The notes: generated from the sequence alone by a model not told the origin. A stretch of 64,000 nt of DNA from an uncultured Aquimarina sp. (GCA_947500845.1 CANMTP010000009.1:1-64000); one strand, 5' to 3'. Counted from the stretch's first letter, positions 17,754-26,571 are shown. A program made the numbers and translations.

Positions 17754-18602
17754 ATGAGAAAGATATTGATACCGACAGATTTTTCAGAAAACGCAATGAA
17801 TGCGATTCGCTATGCTGTAGAGCTTTTTAAGTATGAGCGCAGCGACTTTTTTATTATACATGCCTATGCAGATGAAATATACGATCATAATACATTGGTA
17901 TCTAGAGAGATTTTTGATGAATTAAAAAATACTGTACAAAAGAACTCTAATAAGGAATTAGGCAAAATACTTAATGAAATTAATACCATATCTCCTAATC
18001 CAAGACATACATATCAAACGTTATCTCTATTTGGAACTCTTATAGACGAAGCCAACGATTTAGTGGATAAAGAAAATATAGATATTTTGATTATGGGCAC
18101 AAGGGGTAAAACAGATGACAGAAATCTTACTTTCGGAAGCAATACCTTACAGGTGCTTAAGTATGTAAAATGCCCTGTTTTGGCTATCCCAAATGGTTAT
18201 TCTTACCATCAACCAAAAAATATTCTTTTTCCAACAGATTATCTGTTACCTTTTAAACGTAGAGAATTAAAGTTACTAAGCACACTTACCAAAAGTTTTA
18301 GGTCGACTATTAATTTTTTACACATCACAAAATTCAAAACGCTTTCAATTAGACAAGAAGATAATAAAGCATTCTTAGAAGAATCATTATCCGATGCTGA
18401 ACTCAAATTTCATAGAATAGAGGCAAAGGACCTTACCAAGGCGATCAACGAATTTATTGAGATCAACAAAATAGATTTTTTGGTAATGGTGAACTCAAGG
18501 CACTCTTATCTTGAGAGTATATTATATCAATCTACTATCGATAAAATTGGATTGCATATTAAGATTCCATTTTTAACGATGCAGAATTTACAACGATACT
18601 AA
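17754..18602 (+). CDS. Universal stress protein, tandem-domain (array member 1)
   Basis: A 282-residue protein with two UspA-like halves. The N-terminal half is canonical (KILIPTDFSENAMNAIRYA, IMGTRGKTDD, GSNTLQVLKYVKCPVLAIP), so it can plausibly bind ATP. The C-terminal half starts at KNILFPTDY and lacks the glycine loop. It is the first gene of a plus-strand run of six universal stress genes; the next starts 12 nt after its stop. The role is inferred to be persistence under oxygen or energy limitation. Confidence 0.9.
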   Translation: MRKILIPTDFSENAMNAIRYAVELFKYERSDFFIIHAYADEIYDHNTLVSREIFDELKNTVQKNSNKELGKILNEINTISPNPRHTYQTLSLFGTLIDEANDLVDKENIDILIMGTRGKTDDRNLTFGSNTLQVLKYVKCPVLAIPNGYSYHQPKNILFPTDYLLPFKRRELKLLSTLTKSFRSTINFLHITKFKTLSIRQEDNKAFLEESLSDAELKFHRIEAKDLTKAINEFIEINKIDFLVMVNSRHSYLESILYQSTIDKIGLHIKIPFLTMQNLQRY

Positions 18603-18614
18603 AAAAATAATACA

Positions 18615-19466
18615 ATGAAACGAATTTTATTACCCACAGATTTTTCAGACAACGCATACAACGCAATTAGATATGCTATGCATTTTTTTAAGAATGATAA
18701 AGTAACTTTTTATTTACTGAACACTTTTACCCCGGTTTCCTATCATGCAGGGTATCTTATAGAGAATCCAACAATGTATGGAATGGAAGATGTGGCAATG
18801 ATAAATTCAAAAAGAGATATAGAACGAACAGAAGAAAAGATCAAAAAAGAATTCAATAACCCAAAACACGAATTTGTAAGATTATCCTCTTTTAATATCC
18901 TGGTTGGTGAAATCAAAGATGTTATTGAAAGATATGATATCGACTTAATCGTTATGGGGACAAAAGGAGCAACCGGTGCTAAAGAAGTTTTTATAGGCAC
19001 TCATACCATGTATACTATAAAAAAAGTGAAGTGCCCTGTTATTGCAATTCCTTCTGGTTTTGAGTATGAAGAGCCAAAAGATATTTTATTTCCTACCGAC
19101 TATAACTTTAGTAAAAACAATCAATACCTGCCGCTTGTAAAAGAAATATGTGATGTCCATGTGTGTAGATTAAATATTTTAAATGCATATTATGGAGTAC
19201 CCTTAAATGAAGATCAAAAGGAAATAAAAGGTTTTTTGGATGAATATTTCAAAGGAAATGCGCATGTTTTTCATATCGAAGAAGGCGTTGATGTATTAGA
19301 GGCCGTAGAAAAATTTCAGAAAAAATATAAAATCAATTTATTGATAATGATTCATAATAAGCATTCGTTTTTTGAAAATCTTTTGTTCAAACCTGTTATC
19401 AATCAAATTGCATATCATACTAATATTCCTTTTTTAGTGATTCCTTCAGAAAAACGAATCCAGTAG
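18615..19466 (+). CDS. Universal stress protein, tandem-domain (array member 2)
   Basis: A 283-residue paralogue. The N-terminal domain begins KRILLPTDFSDNAYNAIRYA and keeps VMGTKGATGAKEVFIGTHT as the nucleotide-loop region, with GTHT instead of the usual GSNT. The second half starts at KDILFPTDYNF and has no such loop. It lies 12 nt from the previous and 16 nt from the next array member, consistent with one transcript. Confidence 0.9.
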   Translation: MKRILLPTDFSDNAYNAIRYAMHFFKNDKVTFYLLNTFTPVSYHAGYLIENPTMYGMEDVAMINSKRDIERTEEKIKKEFNNPKHEFVRLSSFNILVGEIKDVIERYDIDLIVMGTKGATGAKEVFIGTHTMYTIKKVKCPVIAIPSGFEYEEPKDILFPTDYNFSKNNQYLPLVKEICDVHVCRLNILNAYYGVPLNEDQKEIKGFLDEYFKGNAHVFHIEEGVDVLEAVEKFQKKYKINLLIMIHNKHSFFENLLFKPVINQIAYHTNIPFLVIPSEKRIQ

Positions 19467-19482
19467 TTAAAAACATAAAAAA

Positions 19483-20331
19483 ATGAAGCGAATATTGATC
19501 CCAACCGATTTTTCAGCCAATGCATGGAACACCATATTGTATGCTATGGAATTATTTAAAAATATATCTTGTGAGTTTCATGTTTTAAATACTTATGAAG
19601 TAAAACCTGTGCAACTTATTAGCACGGTAAGCTCAAAACGAGTAGGACACTATTATGATGCAGTTAGGATAAAATCAGAAGAAGGCTTAGAAATGATATT
19701 AGATGATATTCGTAATTCTAAACCAAGTGCTGAGCATATATTCAAGACTCTTTCACAATCGGGTTCGTTGGCCAAAATAGTACAGGAAATGACTGCAGAT
19801 AGTCATTTTGATATGCTTATAATCGGAACCAAAGGTGCTACGGGAGCCAAGGAAATTTTCTTAGGGAGCAATACGCATAGAATAATCAAGAGTGTTCATA
19901 ATTGTCCAATTCTTGTAGTGCCAGATGAAGCCTTTTTTGAAGATATTTCTAAAATCGCTTTTGCAACTAATTTTGAAAGAATATACTTTAGATCAGAGGT
20001 AGTACCGATATTGAATCTTGCCAAACATCAAGATGCTACAATTAGAATGATACATGTCTACGACAAGCCAGAGTTAGAAAAAGTACAGCGCTATAATTCT
20101 AGTTCTCTTGAGCATTATTTTAAAGATGTAACCTACGATTTTCATGTTATTCGCGATTTTTCTAATATAGAAAAAGCGATCCAGGCATTTGTAGAAGAAC
20201 TTGAGATTGACATACTGGCAATGATTAATTACGAACATAGTTTTATAGAACGATTAACTCGAGAAGCAGTCATAAAAAAACTGACGTTTCACACAACTAT
20301 TCCCTTTTTGGTGATTCCTTCTGATAACTGA
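19483..20331 (+). CDS. Universal stress protein, tandem-domain (array member 3)
   Basis: A 282-residue paralogue with a canonical first domain (KRILIPTDFSANAWNTILYA, IIGTKGATGAKEIFLGSNT) and a second half starting near ISKIAFATNF. The pattern of a conserved first half and diverging second half repeats the other members. A new Crp/Fnr-type promoter begins right at its stop codon, so it is probably the last gene of the first transcription unit in the array. Confidence 0.9.
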   Translation: MKRILIPTDFSANAWNTILYAMELFKNISCEFHVLNTYEVKPVQLISTVSSKRVGHYYDAVRIKSEEGLEMILDDIRNSKPSAEHIFKTLSQSGSLAKIVQEMTADSHFDMLIIGTKGATGAKEIFLGSNTHRIIKSVHNCPILVVPDEAFFEDISKIAFATNFERIYFRSEVVPILNLAKHQDATIRMIHVYDKPELEKVQRYNSSSLEHYFKDVTYDFHVIRDFSNIEKAIQAFVEELEIDILAMINYEHSFIERLTREAVIKKLTFHTTIPFLVIPSDN

Positions 20332-20371
20332 GAATTGTCATAGAATTTCTCATGTTTTGGGAATAGTTTTA
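20329..20371 (+). promoter_or_regulatory. Internal promoter of the universal stress array
   Basis: TGAGAATTGTCA (20329-20340) is centred exactly 33 bp upstream of TAGTTTTA (20364-20371), a near-perfect -7 box. Because the -7 box covers the first possible ATG (20371), the next gene must start at the later ATG at 20398. Confidence 0.65.
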
Positions 20372-20397
20372 TGTTTTTAATTTATAAAACATATATC

Positions 20398-20889
20398 ATG
20401 AAACGTATACTTGTTCCTACTGACTTTTCAGACAATGCATACAACGCACTCTATTATGCAACCCGCTTGTTTAAAAATGAGTCTTGCCTGTTTTATATTC
20501 TTCATACTTCTGAAGTAGAAGCACCTATTTTAACCAGTATTATTGATAACTCTTACTCAGATCAACAAATAAGTCGAGAGCCTCATGAAAAATTAATGGA
20601 AACATTTCATTCTATTATTAGGGATACAGAAGACTTTGATCATACTTTTGAGACAATTTCAGGAACTAATAAACTACTGGAAACTATTGAAGAAACAGTA
20701 AAAGATAAAGGTGTCGATTTAATAGTTATGGGAACGAAAGGGGCTACCGGAGCCAAAGGTTTTTTTATAGGAAGCAATACTTCTAATATTATTCAAAGGA
20801 TAAAGTGTTGCCCTGTGTTGGCCGTTCCCGATGAGTTTAATTTTGAAGACTGTGCCGCGGTCTCGTTTTCTGACCAAAATTCAAGATAA
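20398..20889 (+). CDS. Universal stress protein, single-domain (array member 4, C-terminal half lost)
   Basis: From the ATG at MKRILVPTDFS the product is 163 residues. The first UspA domain is complete (VMGTKGATGAKGFFIGSNT, then CCPVLAVPDEF). The chain stops 15 residues into what would be the second domain: FEDCAAVSFSDQNSR aligns with FEKPIEIAFATDFRR of the next paralogue. So the tandem architecture was cut to one domain, probably by deletion between neighbouring paralogues. It may still work as a standard one-domain UspA dimer. The in-frame ATG at 20371 lies in the promoter and is rejected. Confidence 0.85.
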   Translation: MKRILVPTDFSDNAYNALYYATRLFKNESCLFYILHTSEVEAPILTSIIDNSYSDQQISREPHEKLMETFHSIIRDTEDFDHTFETISGTNKLLETIEETVKDKGVDLIVMGTKGATGAKGFFIGSNTSNIIQRIKCCPVLAVPDEFNFEDCAAVSFSDQNSR

Positions 20890-20907
20890 AAAATAAAATT
20901 CTAAGAG

Positions 20908-21756
20908 ATGAAACGTATACTTGTTCCTACAGATTTTTCTAGTAATGCTTATAGTGCGCTCTTTTATGCAACTCGGTTGTTTCAAAATGAGTCTTGTGAA
21001 TTTTTTATCCTAAACACGTTTGATGTTGACACTCCCGTTTTGACAAGCAGGATTAATACGAGTAAAGGAGATCTTTTGTACCAGCAATTAAGCAATGAGT
21101 CTCAGGAAAGACTTACAGAAACCTTACATTCCATAGTAAGAGATACAGAAGACTTTAACCATACTTTTGAGACCATATCGGTTTCCAAAAAACTAACAGA
21201 AACCATTAATAAAACGATAAAGAGCAAAGACATAGATCTTGTGATTATGGGCACCAAAGGGGTTAGTGGTATTAAGGATGTTTTTATGGGAAGTAACACT
21301 GTTAAAGTTATTAAAAAGATCAAAAATTGTGCAGTACTTGCTGTTCCTGATGAATTTGATTTTGAGAAACCTATCGAAATTGCTTTTGCTACAGATTTTA
21401 GAAGGTTTTATAGCCAGGATGAATTAGAACCATTAATGAAAATGGCATCATTATTTAATTCTAATATTAGAATTATGCATATCCATGAGGAAGAGAAGTT
21501 AGATGAAGTACAGGAGCATAATTTTAAGAAACTTAAAGAACATCTAAAAGATTATAACTTTAGTATGCACTGGGTATCAAGATTTGATCAAAAAGCCGAA
21601 GTGATCAAAGCATTTATAGATAAGATGAATATCAACATGCTGGTTATGCTACGTTATAGGCATAGTCTTATAGAAAGTGTTACGCGCGAACCTGTAGTAA
21701 AAAAAATAGGATTTGAAGCAGCCATACCCTTTTTGGTAATTCCAACAGCCAGCTGA
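20908..21756 (+). CDS. Universal stress protein, tandem-domain (array member 5)
   Basis: A 282-residue protein, very similar to member 4 in its first half (KRILVPTDFS, SIVRDTEDFNHTFETIS shared). It carries VMGTKGVSGIKDVFMGSNT and an intact second half starting at IEIAFATDFRRF. The start is 19 nt after the stop of member 4. The close similarity points to a recent local duplication, and member 4 later lost its second half. Confidence 0.9.
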   Translation: MKRILVPTDFSSNAYSALFYATRLFQNESCEFFILNTFDVDTPVLTSRINTSKGDLLYQQLSNESQERLTETLHSIVRDTEDFNHTFETISVSKKLTETINKTIKSKDIDLVIMGTKGVSGIKDVFMGSNTVKVIKKIKNCAVLAVPDEFDFEKPIEIAFATDFRRFYSQDELEPLMKMASLFNSNIRIMHIHEEEKLDEVQEHNFKKLKEHLKDYNFSMHWVSRFDQKAEVIKAFIDKMNINMLVMLRYRHSLIESVTREPVVKKIGFEAAIPFLVIPTAS

Positions 21757-21796
21757 TAATTATCATAGTTTTCATAAGGCCATACCCATAAATTTA
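21754..21796 (+). promoter_or_regulatory. Promoter before array member 6 with perfect dyad
   Basis: TGATAATTATCA (21754-21765) overlaps the stop codon of member 5 and is centred exactly 33 bp upstream of TAAATTTA (21789-21796), a -7-like box. The gene starts at 21823. Confidence 0.7.
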
Positions 21797-21822
21797 TAGT
21801 GTAAACCTTAAACACCTAAGTG

Positions 21823-22674
21823 ATGAAAAAGAAAATCTTGCTACCTACAGATTTTTCAAAAAATGCATGGAACGCCATTGAATATGCCATAGAATTATAT
21901 AAAAATGAAACTTGTGATTTTTACATACTTAATGCTTTTAATGCTACGGGGTATGCTCTAGAAAGTATGATGGTGCCAGAGCCTGGAGAAAAGCTGTTTG
22001 AAGAAGCCAAAGAAAAATCAGAACAAGGATTATCCAAGATTCTTGAACGATTATCTTTTAAGGACGAATATCCTAATCATAAATTTTATATGGTTTCTCA
22101 ATTTAATAGCCTCTTGGAAGCCATTAAGGATGTCGTAGACAAACAGGACATACAGTTGATTATAATGGGAACAAAAGGTTCAACAGATGCGATAGATGTA
22201 GTTTTTGGTAGCAACACAGTTCTGGTTATGGAAAAATCGAGAAGCTGCCCTGTGATGGCGATACCAGAAGATGCAGTTTATAAAGATTTGCAAGAAATTG
22301 TATTTCCTACAGATTACAAATTGAACTTTAAACAACGAGAACTTCGAGATATTATAGAAGTGGCAAAAATAAGCGATGCATCAATTCGTATTTTACATGC
22401 ATCAGATGGTGATGCCCTTGATGAAGATCAAGAAAATAACAAAAAGTTGCTTCAGGAGTATTTTGAAGGACTAAAATATTCCTTTCATACGCTGCATAAT
22501 CTGGATGCCTCTTCTGCAGTACGTTGTTTTGTAGAGAGTAGAGAAAGTGATATGATTGCTTTTTTTAATAGAAAGCATAGCTTTTTTGGTAGTATATTTT
22601 CTAGACCAATGATAAAAAGTTTAGGAAGGTATGCCAAAGTTCCCGTGTTAGCATTGCATGATTTAAGAAACTAA
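21823..22674 (+). CDS. Universal stress protein, tandem-domain (array member 6)
   Basis: A 283-residue protein starting MKKKILLPTDFSKNAWNAIEYA, with IMGTKGSTDAIDVVFGSNT and a second half beginning LQEIVFPTDYKLNF. I prefer the ATG at 21823 to a GTG three bases earlier. It is the first gene of a unit that continues with the small protein at 22686 (11 nt gap) and ends at the terminator at 23156-23184. Confidence 0.9.
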   Translation: MKKKILLPTDFSKNAWNAIEYAIELYKNETCDFYILNAFNATGYALESMMVPEPGEKLFEEAKEKSEQGLSKILERLSFKDEYPNHKFYMVSQFNSLLEAIKDVVDKQDIQLIIMGTKGSTDAIDVVFGSNTVLVMEKSRSCPVMAIPEDAVYKDLQEIVFPTDYKLNFKQRELRDIIEVAKISDASIRILHASDGDALDEDQENNKKLLQEYFEGLKYSFHTLHNLDASSAVRCFVESRESDMIAFFNRKHSFFGSIFSRPMIKSLGRYAKVPVLALHDLRN

Positions 22675-22685
22675 AATATTAGAAT

Positions 22686-23108
22686 ATGAAAAATATAGGA
22701 GTCTGGATGGACAAAGAAAAAGCTCATATTATTACAATAAAAGATGATGGTGAGGATATAACAACAATTCAATCAGGTATTGAAAATTTTCGTATACATG
22801 GCGGATCAGGAACACGATTTAAAGGGGGACCACAAGATGTGGTTCAGGATAGTAAATATTTGGAACGCGAAAAAAATCAGTTTAAAATTTATTTTACAGA
22901 AATAATCCCCTTAATAAAAGACGCCGATAAAGTAGTCATTTTTGGACCTGCCGAAGCAGGTGAAAAATTTAATAGGGAGTTAAAAGAAAACCATAAAAGT
23001 ATCTCTAATAAGATTGAGGGTGTTTTTAAGGCAGATAGTATGACCGATAATCAAACAAAAGCTTTGGTGAGAGATTATTTCAAAAAGCATAAACAGAATA
23101 TGACATAA
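22686..23108 (+). CDS. Small protein of eRF1-domain-like (host-attachment/baeRF) type, tentative
   Basis: A 140-residue soluble protein. The opening MKNIGVWMDKEKAHII, the central VVIFGPAEAGEKFNRELK and the closing helix resemble small bacterial proteins with an eRF1-domain-2-like fold that are annotated as host attachment or translational-machinery-like proteins. GPAEAGEKF and the NQTKALVRDYF helix are the best anchors. The gene is co-transcribed with universal stress member 6, so a role in stationary or hypoxic translation control would fit, but this is inference. Confidence 0.5.
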   Translation: MKNIGVWMDKEKAHIITIKDDGEDITTIQSGIENFRIHGGSGTRFKGGPQDVVQDSKYLEREKNQFKIYFTEIIPLIKDADKVVIFGPAEAGEKFNRELKENHKSISNKIEGVFKADSMTDNQTKALVRDYFKKHKQNMT

Positions 23109-23155
23109 TTTTGATTATTATATTCTATAATTTTTTCTAGTTAAGTTTTGAACAA

Positions 23156-23184
23156 ACGACTCAGCCTGGTATGGGTTGAGTCGT
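23156..23184 (+). terminator. Intrinsic terminator of the universal stress unit
   Basis: The stem ACGACTCAGCC / GGGTTGAGTCGT (23156-23166 with 23174-23184) contains one G-U pair and a short loop and is followed by CTTTTT on the plus strand. Confidence 0.85.
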
Positions 23185-23206
23185 CTTTTTGTGGAAATAT
23201 TTGTGT

Positions 23207-24049
23207 ATGAAAAACCAAGATTTTGATATTATTAAGTCTTCTGGTGAAAGAGTAAAATTTTCACTTCATAAACTTCGTAATTCTTTAAAACGAAGTGGCG
23301 CAGATGATCCCGCAATCGAATATATTCTCGATACAGTTCGAGATGAATTATACCAGGGAATTTCTACAAAAGAGATCTACAATCGGGCTTTTGCGTTACT
23401 TAAAAAGAGAAAATCAGTTTTTGCCTCAAAATATAAACTTAAAAAAGCTATTTATGAACTTGGACCAACAGGCTTTCCTTTTGAACGTTTTGTGGGTGCA
23501 GTATTACAATATTCTGGTTACAATACAGTAGTAGGTCAAATTGTAAAAGGTAAATGTGTACCCCATGAGGTCGATGTCGTTGCCAGAAAGAATAGTGAAT
23601 ATTTGGTTGTCGAATGTAAATTTCATGGAGAAGAAGGACGCAAGTGCAATGTAAAAGTTCCACTTTATATCCATTCGAGATATCAGGACATTATAGCTCT
23701 TAATCGAGATCAAAACAACGGCAGAATGATTCCTGATGAGGGTTGGGTAGTAACCAATACCCGTTTCACCAAAGATGCAATTCAATTTGGTGAATGTGCA
23801 GGATTGTATTTACTTAGTTGGGACCATCCAAAAGAAAACGGACTGAAAGATAGGATTGATCGCCTAGGGTTATATCCAATAACAGTTTCAACGTTATTAA
23901 TGAATCGTGAAAAACAATTTCTATTAAGTCGGGATATTGTGTTGTGCAAACAGTTACTGGATGATGTTTTTTATTTGGATCACCTTGGGGTTTCAGAACA
24001 ACGTAAACAGAAAATCCTAAATGAAATCAAAATGTTATGTAAAGTATAA
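23207..24049 (+). CDS. ATP-cone plus Mrr-type restriction-endonuclease-fold protein
   Basis: From the ATG at MKNQDFDIIK the protein is 280 residues. The N-terminal 85-90 residues form an ATP-cone (VIKSSGERVKFSLHKLRNSLKRSG-like opening, GISTKEIYNRAFALLKK), the nucleotide-sensing domain of ribonucleotide reductases and NrdR. A PD-(D/E)xK nuclease domain follows: GFPFERFVGAVLQYSGY, then HEVDVVA and VVECKFH, supplying the catalytic Asp and Glu-x-Lys. The C-terminal region is helical. The fusion suggests a nuclease gated by ATP/dATP level. It is 12 nt upstream of the beta-CASP gene. The natural substrate is unknown. Confidence 0.8.
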   Translation: MKNQDFDIIKSSGERVKFSLHKLRNSLKRSGADDPAIEYILDTVRDELYQGISTKEIYNRAFALLKKRKSVFASKYKLKKAIYELGPTGFPFERFVGAVLQYSGYNTVVGQIVKGKCVPHEVDVVARKNSEYLVVECKFHGEEGRKCNVKVPLYIHSRYQDIIALNRDQNNGRMIPDEGWVVTNTRFTKDAIQFGECAGLYLLSWDHPKENGLKDRIDRLGLYPITVSTLLMNREKQFLLSRDIVLCKQLLDDVFYLDHLGVSEQRKQKILNEIKMLCKV

Positions 24050-24060
24050 AAATAGCGGTC

Positions 24061-25431
24061 ATGCCTACAATTAAAATCTATTTTCTTGGTGCTGCAGGCA
24101 CTGTAACCGGGTCAAAATTTTACATAGAGACACCTCAAAAAAACGTGTTAATTGATTGTGGGATGTTTCAAGGATTAAAAGAGTTACGTGAGTTAAATTG
24201 GAAAAACCTTCCTATTAATGCAGAAGATATTGATGTCGTTTTACTTACCCATGGGCATCTGGATCATACGGGTTATCTCCCCAGACTGGTAAAACAAGGA
24301 TTTACAGGAGAGATAATAGGAACCACACCTACCCTTGCTATTACAGAAATTATTTTAAGAGATAGTGCAAAAATACATGAAGAAGAAGCCGAAAGAGCAA
24401 ATAAAGAAGGGTATTCAAGACATGATCCGGCTTTACCGTTTTATACCGAAAAAGATGCTGAAAAAACTATTCGACATTTTAAAAGCAAACAGAAAGATGT
24501 TTGGATTTCTCTATCGCGAGACATTCAATATAGGTTTCAGTATAATGGTCATATTATTGGTGCTACTTATATAGAAGTAAATTTATATGGTAAAGTATTT
24601 GTTTTCTCGGGTGATATAGGAAGAAACGATGATTTGTTACTTCGAGATCCTAATAGGCCAAGGTGGGCAGATTATCTTTTTGTAGAGAGTACCTATGGTA
24701 ATAAACTACACCCAGAAGAAGATATCGAAGAGAAACTAATCGAACTTATTACTACAACGCTCTATGAAAAAGGTACATTGATTATTCCTTCGTTTGCTGT
24801 AGAAAGACTTCAAACCTTAATGTTTTTATTATGGAAACTGTTTCAAAAAAACAGGATACCTAATATCCCGATATTTGTAGACAGCCCAATGGGTAACAAC
24901 GTGCTATCAGTTTTTGAGCTTTTTCCCGATTGGCATAAATTACCCTTAAATGAATATCATGCAATATGTAATCATATCAATATTGTAACTTCATACCGAG
25001 AAACCTGGGAGGTAATTGATAACCCCCGACCAAAAATTGTGATTGCAGGAAGTGGCATGGTAACAGGAGGAAGGGTGCTAACCTATCTAAAACAGCTGGT
25101 AGATAATCCGACAACTTCTATAGTTTTAGTTGGTTATCAGGCAGAAGGAACCAGGGGCAGATTACTTCAGGAGGGCGCTCATGAGATTAAACTATTTGGT
25201 AAATATTATCCGGTAAGTGCCAAAGTACATCAAATAGAAAGCTTGTCGGCTCATGCAGATCAAAAAGAATTATTAGATTGGATGAGCGAGATCAAAAATA
25301 TTCCGGAAAAAGTATTTCTGATACATGGTGAAGCTACCGCAGCCGATACATTACGAGTTAAAATACAAGATACCTATCAATGGAGGGTTTATATTCCCAA
25401 GTTGTACGAATCGATTGAGGTTCTACTTTGA
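24061..25431 (+). CDS. Metallo-beta-lactamase/beta-CASP nuclease
   Basis: The 456-residue protein has the full MBL plus beta-CASP pattern of RNA-processing enzymes. The Zn motif is HGHLDHTG, further ligands lie in GHIIGAT and SGDIGRND, the beta-CASP insert runs about 240-370, and the late motifs are GSGMVTGGR, SLSAHADQKELLDW and FLIHGE. Family members are RNA exo/endonucleases (CPSF73-like); a few have other roles. It follows the ATP-cone nuclease by 12 nt, so the pair may be a nucleic-acid turnover unit within the stress region. Confidence 0.88.
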   Translation: MPTIKIYFLGAAGTVTGSKFYIETPQKNVLIDCGMFQGLKELRELNWKNLPINAEDIDVVLLTHGHLDHTGYLPRLVKQGFTGEIIGTTPTLAITEIILRDSAKIHEEEAERANKEGYSRHDPALPFYTEKDAEKTIRHFKSKQKDVWISLSRDIQYRFQYNGHIIGATYIEVNLYGKVFVFSGDIGRNDDLLLRDPNRPRWADYLFVESTYGNKLHPEEDIEEKLIELITTTLYEKGTLIIPSFAVERLQTLMFLLWKLFQKNRIPNIPIFVDSPMGNNVLSVFELFPDWHKLPLNEYHAICNHINIVTSYRETWEVIDNPRPKIVIAGSGMVTGGRVLTYLKQLVDNPTTSIVLVGYQAEGTRGRLLQEGAHEIKLFGKYYPVSAKVHQIESLSAHADQKELLDWMSEIKNIPEKVFLIHGEATAADTLRVKIQDTYQWRVYIPKLYESIEVLL

Positions 25432-25475
25432 TAAAAAGAACAGTGTCTTAATTATTTCATAAAGATTTAATAACC

Positions 25476-25518
25476 TGATAATTATCATTTCCATTTCTAT
25501 TGCATTTCTGTACATTAT
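25476..25518 (+). promoter_or_regulatory. Promoter of the 25.5-kb coiled-coil gene with perfect dyad
   Basis: TGATAATTATCA (25476-25487) is centred exactly 33 bp upstream of TACATTAT (25511-25518), a weak -7-like box. The gene starts at 25542. Confidence 0.6.
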
Positions 25519-25541
25519 TCTCAAGTTTTAAAACCTGAAAA

Positions 25542-25964
25542 ATGAAAACTACTATAAAATCTACATCTGAAAAACAGTTGAAAGATATTCACCTAGACGC
25601 TCTAGAATGGAAATCAAGCCTGTACTTTATTGAAGGAGAACTTCAATTTATTTATCAATTACTTAATTCATATGTATTCGAACCTACTACACCTAATCTT
25701 TTTGAACGATTACAGGAGTACAAAGAACAACTCAAAAAAGTTGAAGAAGAAATAGAAAGCCTGCATAAAAGTATCAGAAAACATGAAAGCCAACTGGGCG
25801 GGATGCTTGAATGCGATACAATTTCCTGCGATCACGAATATTATCAGGAGCATGAATCTTTAAAAATTACCTATAGCAAGTTCTATAAAAACTTTAGAGA
25901 ATTAAAATCTAAAGTATTTGGATATGCGGGTGGAATCCTGAAGAAGAAAAAGGAGAAAAGTTAA
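25542..25964 (+). CDS. Helical coiled-coil protein of unknown function, paralogue A
   Basis: A 140-residue, charge-rich, almost wholly helical protein with no signal peptide or membrane segment. Its body (LEWKSSLYFIEGELQFIYQLLNSY, then a Lys/Glu coiled coil, then HEYYQEHESLKITYSKFYKNFRELKSKVF) aligns with the gene at 26572. The two paralogues flank hsp20. The family is unnamed to me. Its own Crp/Fnr-type promoter places it in the stress regulon. Confidence 0.65.
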   Translation: MKTTIKSTSEKQLKDIHLDALEWKSSLYFIEGELQFIYQLLNSYVFEPTTPNLFERLQEYKEQLKKVEEEIESLHKSIRKHESQLGGMLECDTISCDHEYYQEHESLKITYSKFYKNFRELKSKVFGYAGGILKKKKEKS

Positions 25965-25976
25965 AAATTTACAAAC

Positions 25977-26019
25977 TGATAATTATCATTTTAATAAAGT
26001 GTTGCCCAGACTAACTTTA
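25977..26019 (+). promoter_or_regulatory. hsp20 promoter with perfect dyad
   Basis: TGATAATTATCA (25977-25988) is centred exactly 33 bp upstream of TAACTTTA (26012-26019), a near-perfect -7 box. The hsp20 ATG is at 26062, leaving a leader of about 40 nt. Confidence 0.7.
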
Positions 26020-26061
26020 AGACACTTAAAATCAATTAATAACATCAAAAACGTAAAAACA

Positions 26062-26505
26062 ATGTCACTAATTAAATTTAACAAGAACAGATTTCCTTGG
26101 TTCAACGACAGGATTGCTACATGGTTGGACACAGATGATTTTTTTGCAGATGATTTTTTTGTAAGAGATAGCAATCTTCCTGCAATGAATGTCAAAGAAC
26201 ATAAGGATGACTTTGAAATTGAACTCGCGGTACCTGGCTTTTCAAAAAAGGATATTGAAGTAACAATGGAAAATGATATGCTTCATATTCGAGCAAAAAG
26301 CAGCAAGGAAGAAGTAGAAGAAGAAGAAGAATATACGCGTAGAGAATTTAACTATAACTCGTTTGATAGAATGTTACAGTTACCTACTAGTGTAGATCAA
26401 AATGAAAAGGTTAAAGCTAAATATAAAGATGGGATTCTTACACTTAATCTTATTAAAAAAGAAGAGGCTAAAGAACCACCAAAAAGAATAATTGATATAG
26501 CTTAA
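26062..26505 (+). CDS. Hsp20/alpha-crystallin small heat shock protein
   Basis: From the ATG at MSLIKFNK the protein is 147 residues. The alpha-crystallin domain spans about 40-135, with PAMNVKEHKDDFEIELAVPG, DIEVTMENDMLHIRAKSS and AKYKDGILTLNL, followed by a short tail. An earlier in-frame start would lie only 21 codons upstream, inside the region downstream of the -7 box, and is not needed. It is an ATP-independent holdase. A strong terminator follows, which separates it from the second coiled-coil gene. Confidence 0.95.
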   Translation: MSLIKFNKNRFPWFNDRIATWLDTDDFFADDFFVRDSNLPAMNVKEHKDDFEIELAVPGFSKKDIEVTMENDMLHIRAKSSKEEVEEEEEYTRREFNYNSFDRMLQLPTSVDQNEKVKAKYKDGILTLNLIKKEEAKEPPKRIIDIA

Positions 26506-26512
26506 CCTTAAC

Positions 26513-26550
26513 AAAGGCAGAAAAAAATGGGGGTATTATTTTCTGCCTTT
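26513..26550 (+). terminator. Intrinsic terminator after hsp20
   Basis: A perfect 12-bp stem, AAAGGCAGAAAA (26513-26524) with TTTTCTGCCTTT (26539-26550), is followed by TTTTATT. It may let some transcription through to the next genes, which have no obvious promoter of their own. Confidence 0.85.
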
Positions 26551-26571
26551 TTTTATTCAAATATTAAAATT

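Noticed and set aside
20371..20397. Upstream ATG of universal stress member 4
   Set aside because: The ATG overlaps the proposed -7 box, and the added residues do not belong to the UspA fold.
17754..22674. Universal stress array as a CRISPR-like or other repeat artefact
   Set aside because: Repeats are full coding genes with diverged sequence; no spacer-repeat pattern exists anywhere in the window.
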